The notes under the pieces were generated by a model. It did no database searches, was not told the origin of the DNA, and saw only the letters and a list, made by a program, of their open reading frames with translations. Below are positions 26,076 through 35,593 of a stretch of DNA of 64,000 bases, one piece after another. The position numbers were made by a program, and so were the translations under genes. Source of the stretch: Inquilinus sp042743185 (GTDB lineage Bacteria > Pseudomonadota > Alphaproteobacteria > DSM-16000 > Inquilinaceae); NCBI RefSeq assembly GCF_042743185.1, contig NZ_JBHYMS010000025.1, forward strand, positions 1 through 64,000, in the 5' to 3' direction. Every line of letters begins with the position of its first letter. Position 1 is the stretch's first letter.

Positions 26076-26800
26076 CCCCTCAGCCCCGCCACCAGCCCGG
26101 CCAGGTCGTCCATATGCGGGCAGATCAGCCGGGCGCCGGCGGCGCGCAGCCGGTCGGCATGGCCGTCGCGGATGTGGCGGCCGCCCAGGAAGCCGATCAC
26201 CGTCATGCCGGCGGCGACGCCGGCCGTGGTCCCGGTCACGCTGTCCTCGATCACCAGGCAGCGCCCGGGATCGACGCCGAGCTGCGCGGCCGCGTGCAGA
26301 TACAGGTCCGGCGCCGGCTTCGGCCGGGCCACCGCTTCCGGCGTGTAGACATGCGCGCCGAACAGCCCGGTCAGGCCGGCGATCTCGAGCGAGCGGCGGA
26401 CCCGGCCCAGATGGCTGTTCGAGGCCACCGCCATCGGCAGGCCCAGGCCCGCCAGCGCCGGCTGCACGCCCGGGATGGCGTCGAGGCTCAGCGCCAGCGC
26501 GTCGTCGATCACCTGCGCCATGCGCGGGCCGATATCCTCCGGAAACACCGTGCCGAAGCGCGCCGCCACCTGGCGCACGATATGCAGGTCGGGCGTGCCG
26601 ACCAGTTGCTCCACCAGCTCCTCGACCGGCGCCTGCGGCTCGTAATGCGCGATCAGCTCCGCCACCGCCCGGCAGGCGATGATCTCGCTGTCGACCAGCA
26701 CCCCGTCGCAATCGAAGATCACCGCCGAGATGCCGCCGGCCGACGGGGCAGGGGCGGCAGTCCGCACGGGGTCGACGGTGTCCATCACATCCTTCTCCAT
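26072..26800 (-). CDS. HAD-superfamily phosphatase (phosphoglycolate phosphatase/beta-phosphoglucomutase-like)
   Basis: A 242-residue haloacid-dehalogenase-fold enzyme. Motif I, with the two aspartates, is VIFDCDGVLVDSE (nucleophile Asp in FDCDG). Motif II is AVASNSH. Motif III Lys and IV acidic residues are in ARPKPAPDLYLHAA and CLVIEDSVTGTTAGVAAGM. The cap domain between motifs I and II is the helical C1 type. Substrates in this subgroup are small sugar phosphates. A second in-frame ATG at 26785 is a possible shorter start. It is divergent from the sugar ABC operon that begins at 26898, so it may serve the same sugar. Confidence 0.88.
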   Translation of the reverse strand: MEKDVMDTVDPVRTAAPAPSAGGISAVIFDCDGVLVDSEIIACRAVAELIAHYEPQAPVEELVEQLVGTPDLHIVRQVAARFGTVFPEDIGPRMAQVIDDALALSLDAIPGVQPALAGLGLPMAVASNSHLGRVRRSLEIAGLTGLFGAHVYTPEAVARPKPAPDLYLHAAAQLGVDPGRCLVIEDSVTGTTAGVAAGMTVIGFLGGRHIRDGHADRLRAAGARLICPHMDDLAGLVAGLRG

Positions 26801-26897
26801 CCGGTTCCGCCGGTTGCGCCGGCGGGGCGAGTCACCATAACGTACGACAAGTCAACGAAGCCGCGCGACAGCGGCGCGGCGAGGGGAGGCATACACG

Positions 26898-27767
26898 GTG
26901 CGGGAGCCGATCAAGCACGCCTTCATCTGGCCGGCTTTCCTCGTCGTGCTGCTGGTCGGCATCTTCCCCCTCATCTACTCGCTGACGATCAGCTTCCAGA
27001 GCATGCGGCTGGTGCCGCCGCTGCCGCCGCGCTTCGTCGGGCTCGACAACTACGCCTCGCTGCTCGCCAACCCGCGCTTCTGGGCCACCGTGCGGACGAC
27101 CGCGACCGTCGTCTTCCTGTCGGTCGCGGTGCAGTACGTGCTCGGCTTCGCCATCGCGCTGGCGCTGCATAGCAAGATTCCGGGCGAGCGTCTGTTCCGC
27201 GTCGGCTTCCTGCTGCCGATGCTGATGGCGCCGATCGCGGTGTCGCTGGTCGGGCGCATGCTGTTCCATTCGACCGTCGGGCCGGTCAACGACCTGTTCA
27301 CCCAGTTCGGCCTGCCGAACCTGCCGTTCCTGACCAATGCCACCTGGGCGCTGGGCACCATCATCGCGGTCGAGGTCTGGCAGTGGACGCCCTTCGTCAT
27401 CCTGATGATGCTGGCCGGGCTGCAGAGCCTGCCGCAGGACGTCTACGAGGCAGCGCAGCTGGAGAATGCCGGTTCCTGGCAGCAGTTCTGGGGCATCACC
27501 TTCCCGATGCTGCTGCCGATCTCGGCCGCGGTCGTCTTCATCCGCATCATCGAGGGCTTCAAGATCATCGACACGGTCTTCGTCCTGACCGGCGGCGGCC
27601 CGGGCGTGTCGACCGAGACCCTGACCCTGTTCGCCTATCAGGAAGGGTTCAAGAAGTTCAACCTGGGCTACACCTCGGCGCTCAGCTTCCTGTTCCTGAT
27701 CGTGATCGTCGTCTTCGGCACGATCTATCTCGCGATCCTCAAGCCGCATCTGGAGAAGCAGCGATGA
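26898..27767 (+). CDS. Carbohydrate ABC transporter permease (MalF/UgpA type)
   Basis: A 289-residue inner-membrane permease of the CUT1 class with about six membrane segments. The EAA loop, which contacts the ATPase, reads EAAQLENAGSWQQFWGITFPMLLP (about residues 190-213). The start is a GTG at 26898 after GAGGGGAGG. It opens an operon in which the second permease overlaps it by four bases, followed by the binding protein and the ATPase. The binding protein standing third is uncommon for CUT1 operons. Confidence 0.93.
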   Translation: MREPIKHAFIWPAFLVVLLVGIFPLIYSLTISFQSMRLVPPLPPRFVGLDNYASLLANPRFWATVRTTATVVFLSVAVQYVLGFAIALALHSKIPGERLFRVGFLLPMLMAPIAVSLVGRMLFHSTVGPVNDLFTQFGLPNLPFLTNATWALGTIIAVEVWQWTPFVILMMLAGLQSLPQDVYEAAQLENAGSWQQFWGITFPMLLPISAAVVFIRIIEGFKIIDTVFVLTGGGPGVSTETLTLFAYQEGFKKFNLGYTSALSFLFLIVIVVFGTIYLAILKPHLEKQR

Positions 27768-28798
27768 GCCGGGGCGATCTCCAGCGCGGCGGCACCCGGC
27801 GCGGCTTGGTCTTCGTGCTCTGCCTGGGCTGGTTCGTGGTGACGCTGTTCCCGATCTACTGGGCGCTGATCACCTCGTTCAAGCCGCCCACGGCCGTCAG
27901 CGGCGGGCCGACCTACCTGCCCTGGATCGATTTCGAGCCGACGCTGCAGGCTTGGATCGACGCCCTGACGGGCGTCCGCGGCAACTTCATCACGCCCTTC
28001 GTCAACTCCACCCTGATCGGGCTGTCGGCGACGGTGCTGTCGGTGGCCCTGGGGTCGATGGCCGCCTATGCGCTGGTGCGCTTCCCGTTCCGGATCCGGC
28101 TCCTGGCCGGCCTTGCCTTCGCCGTGGTCGCGATCGGCGGCTTCCTGCTGCTGCAGAACGTCCTCGGCCTGACCCGGGTGCCGGCGCTGGGCGGCGCGCT
28201 GGTGGCGGCGCTGGCGGTGTCGATCACGCTCAACGCGCTGCGCCTGCCCGGCCCGGTGCTGGGCAACGACGACGTCGTGTTCTGGTTCGTCAGCCAGCGC
28301 ATGTTCCCGCCGATCGTCACCGCCTTCGCGCTCTACCTGCTTTATTCCGAGATCGGCAAGGCCGGGCTGCCGCTGCTCGACAGCTACTGGGGCATGACGC
28401 TGTGCTACACCGCGTTCTCGCTGCCGATCGTGGTCTGGCTGATGCGCGACTTCTTCCAGGCGCTGCCGGTCGAGATCGAGGAGGCGGCGCTGGTCGACGA
28501 CGTGCCGCGCTTCCGCATCTTCCTCGAGATCGTGCTGCCGATGGCGCGGCCCGGGCTGATCGCCACGGCGATGATCACGCTCAGCTTCGTCTGGAACGAG
28601 TTCCTGTTCTCCCTGCTGCTGACCGCCGGGAGCTGGCAGACCCTGCCGATCATGCTGTCGGGGCAGAACTCCTATCGCGGCGACGAATGGTGGGCGATCT
28701 CGGTCGCCGCCATGATCTCGATCGGGCCGATGATGGTGATGGCGATTCTCCTGGCCAGGCTGATGCGATCCGGCCTGCTGCTGGGCAGCATCCGATGA
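27764..28798 (+). CDS. Carbohydrate ABC transporter permease (MalG/UgpE type) with an extra membrane insertion
   Basis: A 344-residue inner-membrane permease. Usual MalG-type proteins are about 280 residues. The surplus is an inserted segment of about 60 residues near 110-170 (GLAFAVVAIGGFLLLQNVLG through ALVAALAVSITLNALRLPG), which adds one or two hydrophobic stretches between membrane segments 2 and 3. The EAA loop is normal (EEAALVDDVPRFRIFLEIVLPMARPG). Its ATG overlaps the stop of the preceding permease gene (ATGA). It pairs with that protein to form the channel. Confidence 0.92.
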   Translation: MSRGDLQRGGTRRGLVFVLCLGWFVVTLFPIYWALITSFKPPTAVSGGPTYLPWIDFEPTLQAWIDALTGVRGNFITPFVNSTLIGLSATVLSVALGSMAAYALVRFPFRIRLLAGLAFAVVAIGGFLLLQNVLGLTRVPALGGALVAALAVSITLNALRLPGPVLGNDDVVFWFVSQRMFPPIVTAFALYLLYSEIGKAGLPLLDSYWGMTLCYTAFSLPIVVWLMRDFFQALPVEIEEAALVDDVPRFRIFLEIVLPMARPGLIATAMITLSFVWNEFLFSLLLTAGSWQTLPIMLSGQNSYRGDEWWAISVAAMISIGPMMVMAILLARLMRSGLLLGSIR

Positions 28799-28821
28799 TC
28801 GCGAGACAGGGAGGTCCAAGA

Positions 28822-30282
28822 ATGAAGAGCATGTTCCTCGCCGCCGCCGGCGCGCTCGCGCTGACCGCGGCGCTCCACGGCCCCGCCGCCGCGGCCTGCG
28901 ACCCGGACTATTCCGGCGTGACGCTGACCGCGGGGTCGCAGACCGGGCCCTTCATCGCGCTCGCGCTGCAGATGGCGGCCAAGACCTGGGAGCAGAAGAC
29001 CTGCGGCAAGGTCAATGTCGTCGAGTTCCCGTTCGGCGAGCTGTACCCGAAATACCTGACGGCGATGACCGCCGGCGAATCGACCTTCGACGTCATCACC
29101 TTCGCCCCGGCCTGGATGCCGGACTTCGCGCCCTACCTGTCGGAGATGCCGGACTCGGTCCGCCAGGGCAAGGACTGGGAGGACATCGCCCCGGTCTATC
29201 GCGACCGGCTGATGGTGTGGGACGGCAAGCACCTGTCGCAGACCATCGACGGCGACCTCCACACCCTGTCCTACCGAAAGGACCTGTTCGACGACCCGAA
29301 GGAGAAGGAGGCGTTCAAGGCCAAGTACGGCTACGACCTGGCGCCGCCGAAGACCTGGAAGGAATATTACGACATCGCCGAATTCTTCACCCGGCCCGAC
29401 CAGAAGCTGTGGGGCACGGCGGAGGCGTTCCGGCGCGGCGGTCAGCAGTTCTGGTTCTTCTTCACCCATGCCGCCAGCTACACCAACGACCCGCAGAACC
29501 CGGGCAGCATGTTCTTCGACCCGGAGACGATGGACGCCCAGGTCAACAACCCCGGCTGGGCCAGGGCGCTGGAGGACTACATCAAGTCGGTGAGATTCTC
29601 GCCGCCGGGCGCGCTGAACTTCTCCTCCGGCGACATCCGCACCGCCTTCTCCGGCGGCCAGGTGGCGATGAACTTCGACTGGGGCGACACCGGCGTGATC
29701 GGCTCCGACAAGACGCAGAGCAAGGTGGCCGGCCATGTCGGTTCGGCCCTGACCCCGGGCTCGACCGAGATCTGGAACCACAAGACCAAGGCCTGGGACA
29801 AGTCCGACCAGCCGGTGTTCTCGCCCTTCATGGCCTTCGGCGGCTGGCAGGCGGCCGTGCCCTCGGCGGGCAAGAACGTCGAGGCCGCCTGGAACTACCT
29901 CGAATGGGTCTCGAACCCGGAGAACAGCGGCATCGCCACGGTGACCGGCGGCTCCGGCGTCAACCCGTACCGCCTGAGCCATTTCGCGCCGGACCGCTGG
30001 CTGGCCAAGATGACCAAGCAGGAGGCGGACGAATACCTGGCGGCCCAGCGCGGCAGCCTCGAGGCCAAGAACGTGGCCCTCGACATGCGCATCCCCGGCT
30101 ACTTCTCCTACACCGAGGTGCTGGAGATCGAGCTGTCCAAGGCGCTGGCGGGCGAGACCACGCCGCAACAGGCGCTCGATACGATCGCCCAGGAGTGGAA
30201 CAAGCTGACCGACGAGTTCGGCCGCGACACCCAGCTCGCCGCCTATCGCGCCTCGATGGGCCTGCCGCCCCTGAAGAAGTAG
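28822..30282 (+). CDS. Carbohydrate ABC transporter substrate-binding protein (family 1)
   Basis: A periplasmic binding protein of 486 residues, at the long end for SBP_bac_1. The signal peptide is MKSMFLAAAGALALTAALHG, with cleavage near PAAA-ACDPD. Typical features are TFDVITFAPAWMPDFAPYL, LHTLSYRKDLFDDP and AAVPSAGKNVEAAWNYLEWVSNPEN. GGGAGGTC precedes the ATG. It lies 23 bp after the second permease gene. A 12-bp GC hairpin follows it, before the ATPase gene. Sugar type unknown; the size suggests an oligosaccharide or polyol. Confidence 0.92.
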   Translation: MKSMFLAAAGALALTAALHGPAAAACDPDYSGVTLTAGSQTGPFIALALQMAAKTWEQKTCGKVNVVEFPFGELYPKYLTAMTAGESTFDVITFAPAWMPDFAPYLSEMPDSVRQGKDWEDIAPVYRDRLMVWDGKHLSQTIDGDLHTLSYRKDLFDDPKEKEAFKAKYGYDLAPPKTWKEYYDIAEFFTRPDQKLWGTAEAFRRGGQQFWFFFTHAASYTNDPQNPGSMFFDPETMDAQVNNPGWARALEDYIKSVRFSPPGALNFSSGDIRTAFSGGQVAMNFDWGDTGVIGSDKTQSKVAGHVGSALTPGSTEIWNHKTKAWDKSDQPVFSPFMAFGGWQAAVPSAGKNVEAAWNYLEWVSNPENSGIATVTGGSGVNPYRLSHFAPDRWLAKMTKQEADEYLAAQRGSLEAKNVALDMRIPGYFSYTEVLEIELSKALAGETTPQQALDTIAQEWNKLTDEFGRDTQLAAYRASMGLPPLKK

Positions 30283-30289
30283 ATCGGAC

Positions 30290-30318
30290 CCGCCCCGCCG
30301 CTCATTGCGGCGGGGCGG
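30290..30318 (+). terminator. Intercistronic hairpin between binding-protein and ATPase genes
   Basis: CCGCCCCGCCGC (30290-30301) pairs perfectly with GCGGCGGGGCGG (30307-30318) across a 5-nt loop. No T-run. It starts 8 bp after the binding-protein stop and probably protects or attenuates within the operon. Confidence 0.6.
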
Positions 30319-30347
30319 CCTGCCGAAGCTCGAGACCCAAGGACATC

Positions 30348-31423
<1,076 letters not shown>

Positions 31424-31424
<1 letters not shown>

Positions 31425-31675
31425 TGGCGATTGACCGGACAGAGAAAGCCATAAGCGAATGGCTGAAGGAGAAGGTCGAGGAGGCTTTCGCCGATCCGGG
31501 CCCCAGCGTACCGGCCCGCGACGTCTTCCGCCGGCTGCGGGCCTATCACGCCGCGCAGACCAAGTCCGATTCAGAGAGGCAGGTTGGGTTCGCATGGCGA
31601 ACCCAACATCCCGCAACCAGCTGGAAAGTGTTGGGTTCGCGACCGCGAACCCAACCTACTCTGTCATTGTCCTAG
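31424..31675 (+). pseudogene. Remnant of a PaaA2-like antitoxin (stability determinant) fused into a palindromic repeat
   Basis: The first 50 codons (AIDRTEKAISEWLKEKVEEA, then FADPGPSVPARDVFRRLRAY) resemble short antitoxins of the PaaA2/stability-determinant family, which normally precede a RelE/ParE toxin. The frame then runs into a twin-hairpin repeat (31581-31657), which supplies the last 30 or so residues (RQVGFAWRTQHPATSWKVLG). No toxin gene follows: the next gene is on the opposite strand. So this looks like a decayed toxin-antitoxin module whose toxin part was lost where the repeat now stands. The 83-residue product may still be made, because its ATG overlaps the ATPase stop. Confidence 0.6.
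31581..31657. repeat. Dispersed twin-hairpin palindromic repeat (copy 1)
   Basis: Two perfect 11-bp hairpins with the same stem stand side by side: GTTGGGTTCGC/GCGAACCCAAC at 31583-31607 (loop ATG) and at 31630-31655 (loop GACC). The outer ends AGGTTGGG and CCCAACCT also pair. The same unit occurs at 59043-59121. This is the layout of REP/BIME-type elements. It lies inside the 3' part of the antitoxin remnant. Confidence 0.88.
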
Positions 31676-31699
31676 GATCAGTGAGGGGCGGCCCAGCGG

Positions 31700-31897
31700 T
31701 CACGCCTTCGGCTTGCCGTAGACCCCGCGCAGGAAGAAATCCCAGATCGCGTAGACCAGGGCGGCGCCCCACAGGAACAGCCACAGCCGGTCGCCCAGCC
31801 ACAGGAACTCCGCCGCCAGGGCGGCGATCAGGAAGACGACGATCAGCAGCCGGACCCAGAGGGGTTCGAGCCAGGGATGGGCTTGCGGCGTCGGCAT
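31700..31897 (-). CDS. Small two-helix membrane protein (DUF3329-like)
   Basis: A 65-residue protein with two membrane segments (VRLLIVVFLIAALAAEFLWL and WLFLWGAALVYAIWDFFL) and a basic C-terminal tail. The start at 31897 is chosen for the GGAG seven bases upstream; an ATG at 31957 would add 20 residues with no ribosome site. The pattern of a Trp-rich pair of helices after HPWLEPLWVR resembles DUF3329 proteins, whose role is not known. It is divergent from the nucleoside hydrolase gene. Confidence 0.65.
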   Translation of the reverse strand: MPTPQAHPWLEPLWVRLLIVVFLIAALAAEFLWLGDRLWLFLWGAALVYAIWDFFLRGVYGKPKA

Positions 31898-32024
31898 CGT
31901 CTCCAGCGCGTCCGGCGGGGCAGGGGCGGGGAGAGTGGCATGGAGTATGTCCCGCATCCAGCGGCGTTTTGCGCCACGCCCGGCCGCGCTATGGTCGGGC
32001 CGGCGACATGAAAGGACCCTGCCG

Positions 32025-32966
32025 ATGCCGAAGATCATCCTCGACTGCGACGTCGGCATCGACGACGCGCTGGCGATCCTGTGGCTGGCCGATCGGCCGG
32101 GGGTCGAGATCGCGGCGCTGGGCAGCGTGCACGGCAACGCCCGTGCCGAGGTCGCCGCGGCCAACGCGCAGCACGTGTTCGACCTGGTCGGGCTCGGCCA
32201 TGTCCCGGTCGCGGTCGGGGCGGCGGCGCCGCTGGCTCAGCCGGTCAGCATCAGCGGCCATGTCCATGGCGACGACGGGCTCGGCGGCCAGGGGCCGAAG
32301 GCGCCGCTGCGGCCCTTCGCGGCCGAGACCGCGGCCGAGCAGCTGGTCCGCTTGGCACGGGCCGAGCCGGGCGCCCTTTCCCTCCTGGCCACCGGGCCGC
32401 TGACCAACCTGGCGCTGGCGCTGCATCTCGAGCCCGACCTGCCGAATCTCGTCGAGCGGGTGGTGGTGATGGGCGGCGCGGTGACGGTGCCGGGCAACAT
32501 CACCGCCGCGGCCGAGGCCAACATCTTCCACGACCCGGAGGCGGCGGAGGCGGTGTTCGCCGCGTCCTGGCCGGTCACGCTGGTCGGGCTCGATGTCACC
32601 ATGACCGCCTGGCTGGGCGAGGCCGAGCTGGCGCGGATCGAGGCCGATTCCCGGCCCCGCGGACGCTTCGCCTGGTCGATCCTGCAGCACTATGTCGGCT
32701 TCTACCACGGCCGCTACGGCATCCGTGGCTGCGCCCTGCACGACCCGGCGGCGGCGATGCTGCTGGTCGACCCCGGCCTCGCCGACACCACCGACTGGCC
32801 GGTCCGGGTCGAGCTGAGCGGCGACCTGACCCGCGGCATGACCCTGGCCGACCGGCGCGGCGTGCCCGAGGAGCAGGGGGCGGCGGGACGGCCCGCAATC
32901 CGGGTGGCGACCCGGATCGATCGCGACCGCGTGGTCGGCGGCTTCCTCGACGGGCTGCTGCGCTGA
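32025..32966 (+). CDS. Inosine-uridine preferring nucleoside hydrolase
   Basis: A 313-residue enzyme that cleaves the N-glycosidic bond of nucleosides, giving a base and ribose. The Ca2+-binding N-terminal motif is LDCDVGIDDALAI (residues 6-18; family consensus DTDPGxDDA). The mid motif is SLLATGPLTNLALAL, then VVMGGAVTVPGNITAAAEANIFHDPEAA, and the C-terminal CALHDPAAAMLLVDP holds the catalytic His region. AAAGGACC precedes the start. The ribose it releases could feed the ribokinase at 22068. Cytoplasmic. Confidence 0.93.
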   Translation: MPKIILDCDVGIDDALAILWLADRPGVEIAALGSVHGNARAEVAAANAQHVFDLVGLGHVPVAVGAAAPLAQPVSISGHVHGDDGLGGQGPKAPLRPFAAETAAEQLVRLARAEPGALSLLATGPLTNLALALHLEPDLPNLVERVVVMGGAVTVPGNITAAAEANIFHDPEAAEAVFAASWPVTLVGLDVTMTAWLGEAELARIEADSRPRGRFAWSILQHYVGFYHGRYGIRGCALHDPAAAMLLVDPGLADTTDWPVRVELSGDLTRGMTLADRRGVPEEQGAAGRPAIRVATRIDRDRVVGGFLDGLLR

Positions 32967-33273
32967 CCGCGAAAGTCGACCGGCCGCTCTATTCTTGCCG
33001 ATTGTCGCGATACAAGCGGTCGCGACACGGCTCTTGCCGAAAGAACCGCCAATCCGTTGCGCATGGATTGGTCGGATGATTATTCGGAAAGCACATGGGC
33101 CGGTCGCCGTTTGATTGAAATACCATACACCAGCGGCTTGCCGGCCGCGCCAAATCAAAAAAGCCGTGCATTCGTCGGGGATGTTCCATTAAATGACCCT
33201 CCCCCGGCGGCGCTTCGTCGGGACGACTTGCGGTTTCGCCCCGGCGAAGGCCGGGGCAAAAAGGGGAGGTTTC
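32967..33273 (+). promoter_or_regulatory. Regulatory region upstream of aapJ, with inverted repeat
   Basis: A perfect inverted repeat TGTCGCGA (33003-33010) and TCGCGACA (33020-33027), 9-bp spacer, stands about 250 bp before aapJ. It is followed by GACACGGCTCTTGCC (33024-33038), which resembles a sigma54 promoter but lacks the essential -24 GG, so it is not called as one. From 33070 to 33190 the DNA is AT-richer than its surroundings and probably holds the promoter. Confidence 0.5.
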
Positions 33274-34302
33274 ATGAAGGTTCGTACTCTGCTCGCGGCG
33301 GGGGCTGCGGCCGTGGCCGCGATGGGCTTTGCCGCCTCGGCCCAGGCCGGCGCCGTGCTCGATGCCATCAAGCAGAAGGGCTTCGTGCAGTGCGGCGTCA
33401 ACACCGGCGCGCCCGGCATGTCGGTGCCCGACAGCCAGGGCAACTGGACCGGTCTCGACGCCGACACCTGCCGCGCCTTCGCGGCGGCGATCTTCGGCGA
33501 TGCGACCAAGATCAAGTTCACGCCGCTGAACGCGCAGGTCCGCTTCACGGCGCTGCAGTCGGGCGAAGTCGACGTCCTGGCCCGCAACACCACCTATTCG
33601 CTGACCCGCGATACCGAGCTCGGCCTGAACTTCACCGCCATCAACTTCTATGACGGCACCGGCTTCCTGGTGCCGACGAAGCTGGGCGTCAAGAGCGCCA
33701 AGGAGCTGAACGGCGCCTCGATCTGCGTCCAGCCGGGCACGACCACGGAGCTGAATCTCGCCGACTGGTTCCGGGCGAACAAGCTGGATTTCACCCCGGT
33801 CGTGATCGAGCGGCTGGAGGACATCGAGGCCGCCTTCTTCTCCGGCCGCTGCGACGCCTACACCACGGACCTGTCCAGCCTCGCCGGCACGCGGGTCGCC
33901 AAGGCGCCCAACCCGGACGACTACGTGCTGCTGCCCGAGGTGATCTCGAAGGAGCCGCTGGCCATCGCCGTGCGCCAGGGCGACGAGCAATGGGCCGACG
34001 TCACCCGCTGGGTCTTCAACGCGCTGATCCAGGCGGAGGAGAGCGGCATCACCAGCAAGAACATCGACGAATTCAAGGACTCCCAGGACCCGACCGTCCG
34101 GCGCATGCTCGGCACCGACCCCGGCATGGGCAAGGCGCTCGGCCTGCCCGAGACCTGGGCCTATGACGCGATCAAGCAGGTCGGCAACTACGGCGAGATC
34201 TTCGACCGGAACGTGGGCAAGGACTCCGCCCTCAAGCTCCAGCGCGGCCTGAACGCCCTGTGGACCAACGGCGGGCTGCAGTACCCGCTGCCGATCCGCT
34301 GA
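33274..34302 (+). CDS. aapJ: General L-amino acid ABC transporter substrate-binding protein AapJ
   Basis: A periplasmic binding protein of 342 residues, matching AapJ/BztA in length. The signal peptide is MKVRTLLAAGAAAVAAMGFA, with cleavage near AQA-GAVLD. Characteristic blocks are KGFVQCGVNTGAPGMSVPDS, NWTGLDADTCRAFAAAIFGD, VDVLARNTTYSLTRDTELGL and AIKQVGNYGEIFDRNVGKDS. It binds a broad range of L-amino acids. AAGGGGAGG precedes the start at 33274. It is the first of four genes in the canonical order J-Q-M-P. Confidence 0.96.
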   Translation: MKVRTLLAAGAAAVAAMGFAASAQAGAVLDAIKQKGFVQCGVNTGAPGMSVPDSQGNWTGLDADTCRAFAAAIFGDATKIKFTPLNAQVRFTALQSGEVDVLARNTTYSLTRDTELGLNFTAINFYDGTGFLVPTKLGVKSAKELNGASICVQPGTTTELNLADWFRANKLDFTPVVIERLEDIEAAFFSGRCDAYTTDLSSLAGTRVAKAPNPDDYVLLPEVISKEPLAIAVRQGDEQWADVTRWVFNALIQAEESGITSKNIDEFKDSQDPTVRRMLGTDPGMGKALGLPETWAYDAIKQVGNYGEIFDRNVGKDSALKLQRGLNALWTNGGLQYPLPIR

Positions 34303-34330
34303 CATCGGACCGGGACTGCCGTCGGCTCCA

Positions 34331-34355
34331 CCGCGGGCCGGCGGCGGGCCCGCGG
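34331..34355 (+). terminator. Intercistronic hairpin between aapJ and aapQ
   Basis: CCGCGGGCC (34331-34339) pairs with GGCCCGCGG (34347-34355) over a 7-nt loop, without a T-run. It lies 28 bp after the aapJ stop. It probably sets a high aapJ to aapQMP ratio. Confidence 0.55.
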
Positions 34356-34398
34356 ACACCCGCAGGTCGGCTGAAGTGGCCCAGGCCGAGGATCATCT

Positions 34399-35592
34399 AT
34401 GACCATAACTGTCTCCGGGGGATCCGGAAAAAGCGTCCGTCGCGGGCGCGCGCTCAACGATCCGCGACTGCGGTCGGTCGTCTATCAGATCATCATCCTC
34501 GCGGTCGTGGTGGGGGTCGGATGGTTCCTGATCTCGACCATGCTGCAGAACCGCGCCGCGAGCGGGATCGCGGTCGGCTATGACTTCCTCTACGGGCCCG
34601 CGAACATTCGGCTCAGCGACGATTCGCTGATCTCGTACGCTCCCTCGGACAACTGGATCCGCGCCCTCGAGGTCGGTGTTCTCAACACCCTGGTCGTCTC
34701 CGTTCTCGGCATCGTCCTGGCCACGATCCTCGGCACCGTGATCGGTATCGCGCGGCTGTCGGGCAACTGGCTGGTGGCGAAGCTGGCGGCCATCTATGTC
34801 GACGTTCTCCGCAACATTCCGCTGCCCATCCAGCTGCTCCTGTGGATCGGCCTGATCCGGTTCGCACCGCCGCCGAGGGACGCGATCGTTCTCCTGCCCG
34901 ACGTCTTCATCAGCAACAAGGGCCTCCGGGTGCCCGCAGTGCAGAGCGACCCGATCTTCCTGTGGGTCGGCATCGCCGCGCTGGTCGGCCTCGTCGCAGC
35001 CTGGGGAATCGATCGCTGGGCCAAGGCGCGCCAGGCGGCGACAGGGCAGGTCTTCCCGAGCTTCCGGGTGGGGCTCGCCGTGTTCCTGGCCCTGCCGGTC
35101 GCGGTCTGGCTGATGGGCGGCGCCCCTGTGGTGCTCGAGCTGCCGGAGCTCGGCCGTTTCGATTTCACCGGCGGATGGACCCGCAGCCCCGAATTCGCGG
35201 CCGTGCTGATCGGGCTTTCGGTCTACACCGCCGCCTTCATCGCCGAGATCGTGCGCGGCGGCATCCTCGCGGTGTCGCATGGCCAGACCGAGGCGGCCCG
35301 CGCGCTGGGCCTGCATTCGGGCATCACCCTGCGGAAGATCATCCTGCCCCAGGCGCTGAGAACGATCCTGCCACCCTTGACCAGCCAGTATCTCAACCTG
35401 ACCAAGAACTCCTCGCTCTCGGTCTTCGTCGGGTATTTCGACCTGGTGCTGGTGGGCAACACCATGGGCAACCAGACCGGCCGCTGGGTCGAGGCGATCT
35501 CGATCTACATGGCGATCTACCTGACGATCAGCCTCGCGATCTCGATCGGGATGAACGCCTATAACCGTCGCATGGCCTTGCGGGAGCGCTGA
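34399..35592 (+). CDS. aapQ: General L-amino acid ABC transporter permease AapQ
   Basis: An inner-membrane permease of 397 residues, with the long N-terminal and central extensions that mark AapQ/BztB against ordinary HisQ-type permeases (about 220-250 residues). The N-terminal RSVVYQIIILAVVVGVGWFL is a membrane segment. NTLVVSVLGIVLATILGTVIGIARLS starts the BPD_transp domain, and the EAA loop is EIVRGGILAVSHGQTEAARALGLHSG, followed by ILPQALRTILPPL. It forms the channel with AapM, whose gene starts one base after the aapQ stop. Confidence 0.96.
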   Translation: MTITVSGGSGKSVRRGRALNDPRLRSVVYQIIILAVVVGVGWFLISTMLQNRAASGIAVGYDFLYGPANIRLSDDSLISYAPSDNWIRALEVGVLNTLVVSVLGIVLATILGTVIGIARLSGNWLVAKLAAIYVDVLRNIPLPIQLLLWIGLIRFAPPPRDAIVLLPDVFISNKGLRVPAVQSDPIFLWVGIAALVGLVAAWGIDRWAKARQAATGQVFPSFRVGLAVFLALPVAVWLMGGAPVVLELPELGRFDFTGGWTRSPEFAAVLIGLSVYTAAFIAEIVRGGILAVSHGQTEAARALGLHSGITLRKIILPQALRTILPPLTSQYLNLTKNSSLSVFVGYFDLVLVGNTMGNQTGRWVEAISIYMAIYLTISLAISIGMNAYNRRMALRER

Positions 35593-35593
35593 G

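Noticed and set aside
26835..26865. ACGTACGACAAG patch before the sugar ABC operon as a GntR operator
   Set aside because: Only partly like the sites at 3491-3515 and without a partner half; too weak to claim a shared regulon.
33023..33038. Sigma54 promoter upstream of aapJ (GACACGGCTCTTGCC)
   Set aside because: Spacing to TTGC is right, but the near-invariant GG of the -24 element is GA.
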